Source: Tenrec ecaudatus (lineage: Eukaryota; Chordata; Mammalia; Afrosoricida; Tenrecidae). Taken from it: a stretch of 64,000 nt of DNA. The stretch covers positions 124,339,475-124,403,474 of the forward strand of contig NC_134543.1 of the NCBI RefSeq assembly GCF_050624435.1, given 5' to 3'. Of the stretch, positions 22,401 to 34,700 are shown piece by piece (within the stretch, counting starts at the first letter, position 1; the number at the start of each line of letters is the position of its first letter). The notes below the pieces were generated by a model. The model saw only the letters and a list, made by a program, of their open reading frames with translations. It was not told the DNA's origin and did no database searches. A program made the position numbers and the translations under genes.

Positions 22401-25400
22401 TCCACCCATCTATCCATCCATCCACCCATCTACCCATCCATCCATCCATCCATCCATCCATCCATCCATCCATCCATCCATCCATCCATCCAGTCAAGCA
22501 TAAAATCCCAACTGTAACTTGCTGTTCAGTGTAGAGTGAATTGTTTTAAAGAATAAACTTAATGGAAAAGGGCGAAATCCAACCCCACCCTCCCCTTGGG
22601 CTAACTAATCCCTGTGAGACTAACTAATGTGATGCTCTGCCCTCGACTGCGCCGTGCCTGGCCGCGCTGCTGAGAATAGCTTGGACTCTTCTAGATTACC
22701 CGCCGGCTCGCTCCTATCCAAGAGTCATATGGCCAAGAGCTCTTCAGGGTTCATTCATGCCTGACCTCCCCAGTGTCCTTCCTCCCAGAGCCGTGGGAAA
22801 CTGCCCTTTCTGTCCTCCTTGGCCCCCAGATGCCTTAGGAAAGACATGTGTGCTGTCCCCTTATTCCCACGGCCTCCCCTTTAGGTACATTTGGTGTCAT
22901 CAACCTGAGGAGAATGAGCATGGAAATTGAAATGTATACATTAAGAATTAGACCCTGCAGGAGGCGATGTAATTTGTTCCTATCTGCTTCTATGAGGGAT
23001 GGATGGAGAACAGGTGAAAATGGAGGGGAGAGTTTTATGGACCAAATATTTAAAATAAACAGATTTGCCCGTTTTGATACCTTCCTGGCTGTAAACCCAC
23101 GTGATGTGGCCCCGTGGAAAGGAGAGCCGGGGAGGGCATGTGCCTGGAGCCCGAGCCTAGTCAAGAACGCTGACCCCTGGCTGGTTCATTAGTTCCTCTT
23201 CTCCGGAGGCCCGAGGCAACTCATCTTCAGGTCCCCGATGTGGAAGGAGGCACAGAGAGAACCATTTCCACAGGCATAATTAACCTCTGTCAGGTCAACA
23301 GGGAGACCCCTCTGTGCAGGATCCAACTCGTGGGATCCACAGGGCGTTCACTGACTGATTTTCTGAAGTAGATTGGCAGGTCTTTCTTCCTAGTCTGTCC
23401 TGGTCTAGACCTGCCCCCGACACCAGACTCCACATGCTAGCGGCTCATAGTCCACAGTGTCCAAAGTCAAGCCCAGGGTCTCCTGGAGGGAAGGCAGCAG
23501 TGTTCCCATCGAATCACCTGGGCCACCACGGCCTTGTTCAGTTATCGAAAGCATGTTTCTGCCAGTGGCTCCTGGCTTCTCTCATTGAGCGCTATCTTTT
23601 TCAAAGGCGTTCCTGCACTCAGGACGAAGCTGCCCCTTTCGCTGGTCTCAAAATAAGTGGCAAAACCATGCTCACAAAGGCGGTTCCGCAGCCCTCTTGT
23701 CTCTCCTGGTGGCTGGCCCCAGTTGTGCAGCCCGTGCCCGGGGAATGTTACCGTACCCGCTGCCTGCTTGTGCCATGGTCGCAAAGCAGCCCTGGACGGC
23801 TGGCAGTTGGCATTACTGGGTGCCTTGTAGCTTATGGCCTTCCAGATATGGCGAACCAGCTCTCATTCATAATGCCCCTTCCCTTCATCGTCTGCAATGG
23901 CAAAGGCAAAGCCATTTGATTCAGTCGGTTCTCCGGCTTGTGCCTCCCATGACGGAGCTTGCGTACTCGGATTCCAAGGGGAAACAGGGTCTTATCACTG
24001 CTGGCACTGGGTTTTCTTACCAATTTGATTTACTTTGTAATTAAACCAAATCTACTCTAGGCAATGAGGCATGTTCACTTAACGTAGATATTTAATTGTA
24101 GACATGATTAGGCCAACCCCAGAGGTAAAACTTGCCCAGGCTATACTTTAATAATAATAATAACAACAACTTTCTTATTAATAATAATCTTACGTTACTA
24201 GTCATAACAACAAGAACCACAAAACACATAATGAGGCCACACTTCCCTGATTTGGGGTCCAGTTCCGGGAGAGGCATCCCAGAGCTGTCTCTCGTAACTG
24301 GCTGGGCCCTGTTTTCCAAGTTTTCCATTTCCCCCCATGTCACATTCTGCAACATTGAAGAGGAGGGGGAGGAGGTTAAACTGTCAGAGTCACATTGAAG
24401 AGGCAGGGCAGGCAACAGCTGCAATCACATAGCTTCTGCCTGAGATTGAGAATGGTGTCTTTTTTTCCCAGAGGAAAAGTTATCTTGTTCCAAGTCAGCA
24501 CACTGGGCACATTTTTGTGAGATTCCCTTTCACCTTCCTTCAGGGTCTGTCACAACCGCTTGGTTCAGAATAACAGAAATAAGCTGCGGAAAAGCTTTCT
24601 GGGTTTTCCGGGAATTTAAGGATTATGTGATGCATCCCATCTGCTATTTTCCAAACGACCCCTCTTGCTATCCAGTCCAGTCTGGCTCACAGGGATGCTG
24701 AAGGACCGAGTGGCAGTCACATTGAGTGTCAAAGGCTGTCCATCTTGACAGGAGCGGAGAGCCTTATCTTGCTGTCTTGGAGCAGTGGGTGGGTCCAACC
24801 CATGACCCGCCCCCTCCTGCCAGTGCTCCTCTCAGTTACTATGGAGAGGGGGGCTGATTCCGAGAATCAGGAAGAAGTAAGGCACGGAACTCCCCAAAGC
24901 AAACTCCCTGCCGTTGAGTTGACTCTGACTCATGGCAACTCAGTAGAACAGGGCAGCACTGCCCTGTTGGGTGTCTGAGACGGTAACTTTCCTGGAATCG
25001 AAAGCCTCATCTTTCTGCAAGGAGCAGCTGGTGGTTGCAAACTTCTGCCCTCTGGGTTAGCAGCCCAGCATGCAACCACTAGGTTACAGGGGCTCCCTGG
25101 AAAAGAGGCCGGTTCTTTCAAATCAAGGGCGGCGATGTGCGCATCCACCACGCCCCTTTCCTCGGGTCCCCTCCAAGCAATTCCACAGAGATATTTGGTT
25201 GAAAAATGAAGTATAAACAACACATAAAGCAATACTAAGACATAGACTTATGTTCCTGTGTGTTCACAAAGAGTTTGCAGAAAATCTGTCTCCCCCCACC
25301 CCTCCTCTTATTAGGACTTCAGGGAAACACTGAGATTCTATACTAAATCCTCGATGTTTTTGAGTCTCTAGGCTACTTGTCAAATAAACTTATGAAATCG

Positions 25401-28400
25401 TCAATATAAAGTGTCAAAATTTGGCTGTCATTATGCTAACCAAGCCCTGCCCTGTAACTGGTTTGAAGCACAGGGTGGTCCATTTAGGAGGCCAAACACT
25501 GCAGTCGGGGTTCAGTCGGGGTTGTGCAGACTGCAGTGAATTGTTTGTAGGCAGGCCAGGGGAGGATGGGGCAAGAAGCAATGCCAAAGAATGTGGTAAA
25601 TGGGAGGAAACTCGAAAGAAGAATTAGCTTTAAGAGCAACAATGACAAAACATTATAATAAAGACCAATTTCAGAAGCCTTAAAAACATGGTAGAAAACT
25701 TCCAAGTGGAAGTGATTACAGTCAAAGTCTCCCATGAGCCTTACTGTATGGGAGGAGATTGGAGGCGGTGAGATGCTTCAGGCCTGACATCAAGTACAGG
25801 TGATACCTTTGAAGGTAGTTCTGGGAGGTGGGTCTAGAGTGTTCACAAAACTTTCAACTTGGTTGTATATTTGAAATTTTTCATAATAAAATGTTGAGGA
25901 AAATTGAAGATAGCCAAATAGGCAAGAAATAGACGGTTTAATTTCCAAACCAGTAGGGGTAGAAAAAAATAACAAAAGAAGGAACAAATGACTTAACCGA
26001 CAAAGTAATTGTTGTGCAGGACAGATAATGGGGAAAGGTCACCAAAAAAGGCTTGTAAATACGATGCACCGAATAAGGTAGGAGACCATCATCCAATTCT
26101 CCTAGCCATCGTAACAAACACAACTAAATCAAACTCCGTAGTTAATAGAGAAAGGTTCTTTTTTTTTTTTTTTAACATTTTATTAGGGCCTCATACAACT
26201 CCTATCACAATCCATACATATACATAAATCAATTGTATAAAGCACATCCATTCATTCCCTGCCCCAATCATTCTCAAAGCATCTGCTCTCCACTTAAGCC
26301 CCTTGCATCAGGTCCTCTTTTTTTTTTCCCCTCCCTCCCCACTCCCCCCTCCCTCATGTGCCCTTGGTAATTTATACATCGTTATTGACAAAGGTTCTTA
26401 TTGACTAGAAATTGTGTTGTTGTTTTTAAGTGCACTCCTCTACTGTTACCAAGAGAAATGCTTGAAATTTAAGGACATAGAAAAATTGAATTATTGGCAT
26501 GGGAAATGACCAGGAAATTACTAGTTAAATCAAAGCTGGTTATGTTTTACTTAATACGCTTTAAGCCAAACAGAGTGAAAGAAGATCATTAAATATAAAG
26601 ATAGAAGGAATACTTTACCAGCACAGATTGATGATCGTGGAAATGTGTGTACCTAACATTATAAAGGAGAATTAGACAGGTTTGTAAGAAGGATTTCAGA
26701 TTTAGTAGAATACTCCATTGGTATAGTTGGATATCTCTCTCAGACTAACTGATGCAGCAAGAACATCAAAATAGAAGAAAGAAAATAGTCAAGACAGACT
26801 AATGAATTAGAAATAATAGTGAGAATAAAAGTTGTATTTAAAAACAAATAAAATATGTAAATCTCTGGCAACTTTGATCGAAACAAGAAAAGTAAAAATA
26901 TTATTAGTAATAAAAGACGGTAAATACAGAGACGGTAAAAATGGTTAAAAGGAGAGTTTAGTAATTATAAGAGACAGTGATGAAAACTCTAAGTCCAAAA
27001 CTCTTAAGGGCATTCATGACATGGATAATAAGGTCATCTAAATACACCTATAAAACTTGACAAAATTTGATTATTAGTTAATGAATATAACACTTATAAA
27101 GCAATGTAAATGACAGAGCAAGTAAGTTCAGCCCAAAGCAAAGCAGAGAGAAGAAAATCAGACTCAAGCAAACAGTGAGCTCAAAGGACTCATGGATGGC
27201 CTGACCTCAACATCCACTCCCCTGAGAGCAGAAGAATTAGATGGTGCCCAGTTACCACTGCTGACAACTCTGACTGGGATCACAGTAGAAAGGGCTGAAT
27301 AGATAAGAGAAAAATGTGGAACAAAATTCAAAATCCTAGAAACAAAATTCAAAATCCTAGAAACGGACGTAATGGTCTGCTATCAATTAGTGGAAACTCC
27401 AAGACTATGGCCCTTAGATACCCTGCAAGCCTGGGACTGATCTCGGCCCCATAGATCAACTTTAAGGCAAATAGTAGACAGGCCTGTAAAGTGAAGCACT
27501 CGGTCCTTGAACAATCACCCATAGGAGTGCAGAAGGGCAGCCCTGGCCCCAAAGCAAAGCTCAGAGGGCAGGAAGGGGCGGGAAGGCTGAGCAAAGGAGA
27601 GGGACTCAGGAAAGAAGTGGCGAGAGTGCTGTTGTCCGGTGGGAATTGAAATCACTGCCATACAATGAACATGTACCCATTATTAAATGGAAAACTAATG
27701 CGCTCAATAATTTTTCATCCAAACCGAAACAAACCCCTGAAGCTTAGATGAACTCAGAGAATAGGAAAATGTCCTTATCTTGACTTAAAGCTAGGGAAAG
27801 CAGAGTACCAACATTGATAGAGAGCGTATAAAAATTTAACCTAGGTCATTCTAATTTAGGGATATAGATGCTGTCCTTGCAAACAATGACGACAAACTCA
27901 CTCGAGCCTGGCATGTGTTTACGTGTAAATTCAAGGTACCATAACCAAGTAGGACTTCTTTCCGAGATCCAAAGTTCATGGACTCAACCAACTATTTTTA
28001 GTATCATCACATTGTGTGTCGGGGGTTGGGGTGGTCACAGCAGTTAGGCTCCTGTGTAACACTATCTCCCTCCGTTGCTCAGTGACATTGGTATCTTGTC
28101 CTAAAGTGTCATCCCTCTCCTTCACCCTGTCCGGCTGTGCTTTGGCTTCCCTGCCCGCTTGCCCTCTCGTCTTTGCCATAGAGTGATTTCTGACCACGTG
28201 GCCTCAGAGAGCGGGTTTTACAAAGGAGAGCATTTCTCATGGAGGACATTCTTCCTGTATGAGACAATCTGTTATTTAGCTCACAGGTGCCATGAAGGGG
28301 TGATTTGGGTTTAAAGTTTAAAACGATCTCAGGGTAGCCTCAGCTAGTCCTCCACACTAGCTGATCCAGCAAGTCTGGACTTAGTTGCGTCCTTTTCCAC

Positions 28401-31400
28401 ATTCGCCTCCCCTTCTATCAGGCTCCATGTGTGGTCATCCTGATCAAAGCGCTTGGGAGTGGTAGCCAGGCACCATCTAGCTCTTCTGGTCTCAGAGTGG
28501 ATTAGATGACAGGTCGTTGAGACGAACCCACGGCTTTCTTTTCTGAATCTTTGGTTTCCTCCTTTCCCATTGTTCCCAGATGAGTGAAGGCCAATTGCTG
28601 CCGTTGCTCAGTGCCATCGGGTTCCCTCTGCCTTCTCACCACCCAGTGCACACCAGAGCAAAACACTGCCAGTCCTCTGCCACCTGCACAATAGTTGTCA
28701 CGTTTGGGCACACTCTTTTTATTCTTTTAAATCACTTTATCGGGGACTCATGCAGCTCTTATCACAATCCATCCATCCGTCCATTGTGTCAAGCACATTT
28801 GTACATGTGTTGTCCCCATCGTATACAAAACATTTGCTTTCTACTTGAGCCCTTGGTATTAGCTCCTCACTTTCCCCCTCCCTCCCTCATGAGCCCTTGA
28901 TAATTTATACTTTTTTTTTTTCATGTCTTACACTGTCCACTATCTCCCTTCACCCATTTTTCTCTGGTCCATCCTTCTGGGGGAGGGGGTTTTATGTAGA
29001 TCATTGTGATTGGTTTCCCTTTTCTCTTCCCACCTTCCCCTTCCTCCCCTGATATCTCTACTCATATTATTGGTCCTGAGGGGTTTATCTGGCCCGAAAT
29101 CACTATGTTTCGAGCTGTTATCTGTGGACATACTCTGGTCTAGCCAGATTTGTAAGGAAGAATTGGGGTCATGATGGTGGAGGGGGTAGGCGTGGGGCTA
29201 GGGGTGGGGGGGAGCATTAAATAACTAGAGGAAAGTTGTATGCTTCATCAGTGCTATATTGCACCCTGACTGGCTCGTCTGTTCCTTGGGACCTTCTGTA
29301 AGGGGATGGCCAATTGTCTAGAGATGGGCATTGGGTCTCCACTCCACATACCCCTCATTCACATTGATATGAGTTTTTGTTCTGGATCCTTAATGCCTGA
29401 TACCTGATCCCATGGATAACTCGTGATCACACAGGCTGGTGTGCTTCTTCCATAGGGACTTTGTTGCTTCTCAGCTAGATGGCCACTTGTTTATCTTCAA
29501 ACTCCAGATGCTATATCTTTCGATACCTGGGCAGTGGTAGCTTCCTTCACCACATTTGCTTGTGCATACATTTTGTCTTTGGCAATTATGTCAGGAAATT
29601 GAGTATTACAGTATATCAGGTTATTAGAAAAAAGTTCTTGTGTTGAGGGAGTACTTGAGCCCAGCTTCCTTAATACTAAACCCATAAATATATGCACATA
29701 GATCTACCTTCCTATCATTATATAAATATATTTACATATGTAAATGCCTGTATTTACACCTCTATAAATGCCCATTTGCCTCCTAGTTCTTTCCTCAATT
29801 TCCTTTTAGTTTCCCCTTGTCCCCCTATCATGTACAGTCTTCATTTGGTTTCAGTAATTCCTCTCAGTTGCATTGCCCCTGATCAAGCCCTACCAGGTAT
29901 CCTACACCCTTCTCGCCATCAATTTTAGATCACTAGTTGTTCCCTTTTCCCTAGAATTGTTAATCCCACTTCCATTCCCCCACTGCCCCCTCTCCCGTGT
30001 TCTCCCCGAACTATCAGTCCCATTGTTTTCTCCTCCCTATTGTTTATCCTCCCTGTCTTATCTAGATAGACATGCAGAGACACTAATAAGCACAAAACCA
30101 AGACAGAGCAAAACCAAAGAACAAAAGAATAAAAACAAAACAACAAAAATCTCAATGACAAAATTAAAAGCCTGTAAACAGTTCCAGTTCTGTTTGTTGA
30201 CCTTTAGGAGTGTTTTCCAGTTCAGTCTGATGGGGTGCCACATCCTGGCCTCAAAGTCTATTTTTGGCATTCCCCAGGGACTTCTTTGCTTTTAAGTCTG
30301 CTCTTGCAACCACTATGCCAATCCATCTCATCAAGAGGCTTCCTCTTCTTTGCTGTCCTACTTGACCAGGCATACTACCTTTCTCAGATAGTGGTCTCTC
30401 CTGATAGACCAATAGTATCTTCTATGGCTGTATGACAGTTTATTCAAGGCCTTCTATGTGACTGGTCCTGTGTCCTGAAGATGTAGCGATATAAAACACA
30501 ATCATTTATGCCCACCCTACTCCCCTTCCCCCCCAGCCCTCTGGGAACTTAGACTCTAGTGCAGAGAAGCAGATCAGAAATAATAATAAATAAAATACGT
30601 ACTACCTTAAATGATGATGAATCCAAGATAAAAATTAGAGCAGGAAAAGTCTACATGGATCGTGTCTGTTTTAGTGGTTAAGGAAGAATTTGCTGGTCTA
30701 GAATTGATAACCAAGGGAGAAACCTTATGGTGAAGATAATATTTAAGCTTGTTGGGTGTGACATTAAAAAGTCTCTTAATGCAATTTACTATGTTATCAA
30801 ATTAAAGATGAAAGAATAGATGATTTTCTAAGTTATTCAAGAGGGAGAATTTGACAATGCAATCACCATAATTTAAAAAGAAACAAACCTCAGGGCACAT
30901 CAGGGATGCAGGGAAATGATCATCTAGTAATGGCAGTTTTAGCAATAGTACAGCGAGTGGTTTAGTGTCAGAAGCGGTTCCTTTAAAGTCAGGAAGCAGA
31001 CAGCGAAGCCTGCTGCCAGCACTTCTTGTTAAGACAATTCTGGGGTTCCTAAAAAGGGCACTGGCATAAGAAAAAGAAATAAACAGTAGCAGGATTGGAA
31101 TGGAAAAATGAAACTGTCCTTAGTTGTGGGTGATGTGATTGTTTATATAGACAATTCAGTCAGTCTAAACTGTTAAAAACTGATAAGAGTTTAAAGGGCT
31201 CTGGAAAGGGGATACATATCAAATAGTAGTGTCCCCATATATAATTAACTAACAATTGAAAACGGCAATTTTAATAATAGACTTTTTTATTACAGAAACT
31301 CAACTTCTTTTTTTTAAATAGTTTCATTGGCATATGATTTACATATCATACAATCCAGTAGATTGATCACATCAAGAGGAGTTAAGCAATCATCACCACA

Positions 31401-31714
31401 ATCAATTTTAGAACATTTTCTTCTTGGTGGTGCTCATTGTTGGTGGCTCCCCCTTTCCCTACAACCCTCCCTGCCCCGCCTCTACGTAACAATGAGTCCA
31501 GTTACCATCGCTATAGATGTCATACACGGAAAATGATACAGAATAGAAACAAGAAGCAATCCCGAAACAACAACGACAAAAGAAAACAGGCAAACCTCAG
31601 TAGAAAGGTGCAGAAAATATTAAAAATGGAATCAACTCCACAGTGGGTCAAAAGGGAGATCAAATGATAAGGTATTACATTTTAACCTAATTACATCTGC
31701 CATAATAGATTTTG

Positions 31715-31750
<36 letters not shown>

Positions 31751-34700
31751 ACCAAGGCTGTTCATATCCCGGAGTTAAGGTTGGAGGTGTGGAACTCTGC
31801 ACATTGATTTTGGGCTTCCACTGTCATTAATGGCTTTCTGAAAAACTGGTGTTTAGAAGTTCAGGTCCGGTACCATTCTCTCCTCCAGATTTGAATTCTA
31901 TCGTTTACACTTTTCAGATCACATAGGCTGATGTGCTTCTTCCATGTGACGCCTCACTTAGACAGCTGCTTGTTTGAAGACAAGCCTTTAAGACCCCAGA
32001 TGCTATTCTTTCTGACAGGTATCATTTCTTTCCCACCCTTTGCTCCAGCATCCATATCTTCAGTGATCTCTTCATGAGGATATGTATCAAGTAGGGGCAA
32101 AATAGAGGACTCTGGTAATTATTCTTAGATTAGGGTTATAATTAAGTGTAGGCCCCAAATCCATTCGTATATCTATGGTTTATATATACGTCTCTGGTTC
32201 ACTTTAGAGACAGCATTATAATTTTATAACAGAGATGGTTATTAGTCATCTCCATGAGAAGTATAAGGTAATTATTGTTGATAGTATCATTGATTTATCC
32301 ATTGGTAAAATTTTAATTTACCTTGGAAAACAGCCATCCAAAGATCTCTAAGATCTAATGAATAAAATGATAAACATCTGAAAGATATTGGAAGATATAA
32401 ATGATAAAGAGATGAGAAGAACATGAAGGCCTTAATTGAGGAGTTTGCTAAAGGACAGAAAAGCTTGATATTGTAAAATGAAATTCTACCCAGATTTATC
32501 GATTGTGGTAGTTACGTGCCATTGAGCCAGTCCCCGCTCCTGGTGGCCTGTGTCCAACACAAAGCCCTGCCTGCCTGGTCCGGGGCATCCTCACAGTTAC
32601 TATGTTTCATCCCGTTGTGGCAACCATGGTATCCATCCGTCTCTTCAAGGATCTTCCTCTTTTTCCTCAACTTTACCGGACACAGTGTCCTTTTCCAGGC
32701 ACGGTTCTCTCTTGCTAACGTGTCCCAAGTACAGGAGATGAAGTCTCACCCTCCTCGCCTCTAAGGAACATTTTACAATCCAGTCAAACCTCACTGATCA
32801 AGGAACGAGCGAAGCTCATCTTAAAACAAATATGAAGCTTTGTCTGCAGACCCCCGTTGTCATTGGGAACGCCGCATTGAGTAACTACGTGGTTTGCTTT
32901 TCTCCCAGAACTATTTGTTGGATCCGCGAGAAAGAACCGCAAGGCCAATCTGTAGATCGGAGGAACAATCTAATAGGTGCGTGGTTTGGTCCTTGGGTAT
33001 TGGCATCGTCTGCAGAGCTAGCTGCACATTTCTTAAGGACTGCAAGAGATGTCATCTCAATGTGGAGGATATCTGAAATTCAGGGGAAGGCAGAATGAAT
33101 CTGCACAGATTCAAAGACGGCCCTAAAGGGAAGGTAACAGAATTTTCAGGCACGGAATCTTGACCTTCGTCCTTGATGGAGGTTAAAGTGGTGTAACCAG
33201 AAGGATCATGACAGATCTGAGACGATGCTGACCAGACGGTATCTTGGCAACGACAGTGGATGTTAGAGTGGGTTCCTTAGAAAAGGGTTATCTTAAAGAT
33301 GAATTTTACAAGATTTGGAGGAACTAAATAGTAACTGATAGATGGAAAATGAAAGACTTGTAAAATTCCTTAAGTCCTTAGATAAAATTTATTAACATTA
33401 AATAAAAATTTGTAAAATAAAAACTTTTACAATGTAAATAAAAACACATATGAGATCTTATTGAATGAAGAGAGTATTTATGAGAACTCTATAGTTTCTG
33501 CATTTTTTTTCTTTTAAACTTAAAACTGCTTTTAAGAATAGTGTATTATCAAGAAGAAAAAAACTATGGAACCCTCTGAAAATAAAAATGTTTTTAATTA
33601 AAATAATCAATATGGATATATCAGGAAAGCTGTTAAATTAGCATGGACTGCTTAAAGTTCAAGAGTAGCCCGGTCCAACTGAAGAAATATGGGAAAGCTT
33701 TTCAATTAAATATACTTTCTTATAAAATTATAATAGTTAAAACAGAATATTACTGATGTGAGTTGCTACAGGACTCCAAAAGATAAATATGCTAAAAATG
33801 GAAGTATTTTATTAGACAAGATGCCTCACCAAGACAAAGATGAAGTCCTAGACTGGAAGAAGAATATTCTTATGTTTCTACTTGCAATGTATAAAAATAT
33901 TAAAAGAAAACAGTTGTAAGATAAACCAAGATATCAACAGGGACTTTATGGAAGAGGCAGCAGTCTTCTTAAAAAAATATGAATAGCTAGTCAGCCACAT
34001 AAGTAAATTGGAAAATGTATAATAAACAAAGATACAGCATTTCAGCGCCGTCAGATGGACACAAAATAGGATGTATAAAAGCACCAAAGTACTTAGTGGA
34101 AGAAAAAATCATTCTCAGACTGTGAACCTAGTGTATTTTAAAACACACACACAAAGTAAAACGATATTATTGTTTATAGATACAAGATGCCTGTAGGAAA
34201 GTATTAACTAAAACGTGTGAAAACAAATCTCAAAAATTGCCCACAATTAGATAAGCAGAGAATGGTGTCTCATTTTGCTAAAACTGTACTTACGTTTATT
34301 TGAAAACAAAGGCGTAATCCTAAAGCAAATGTGGATAACATTCTAACATATTTAAACTTGTTAGTAGATAAATAAGTGTTAGGAGGTATATACTTTGCCG
34401 TATGTGTATAGTGTTTCACAGTGAGCTGTTCTTTAAGGAAAAATAAAATTCACAGTAGTCTAGACTTGACGTGCTCAAAGCCTAGATCCCCCAGGATTGG
34501 TTGTACAACCCTTGATAGAGGCAAAATTTCCTCGGAGTCGGCGTTTAGCGTGTGGTGTGTACAGAAGGGAAAGCTGAGCACCGTGGAAGCACCCTGCATC
34601 CGTCCTTGATCATTTGCATGCTGCTGGTGTGAGGTGTCATGGAGTCCAGCCCTGCTCATGATGCTTCCATGTAGGACCACGGCCGGCCCTGCCCCAGCCT

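Larger units (their letters stand above)
30650..34445 (+). mobile_element. Mosaic of an old sense L1 (ORF2 to 3' tail) with later insertions
   Basis: Degraded L1 ORF2 sequence appears in order. A reverse-transcriptase region lies at about 30960-31250 (aataaacagtagcaggattg, tgattgtttatatagacaat). The part before the Cys-rich end is at 32340-32490, the C-terminal part at about 33600-34060 (gatacagcatttcagcgccg) and the 3'UTR ends near 34445 (aaggaaaaataaaatt). The catalytic F/YADD stretch reads VVGD, so the enzyme is dead. Later insertions are an antisense L1 (about 31300-32330) and an RTE (32493-32775). The 32830-33300 stretch is unexplained. Confidence 0.6.

Noticed and set aside
22130..22534. 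134-aa frame with SIHPSIHP repeats
   Set aside because: Translation of the CCAT microsatellite in an L1 fragment.
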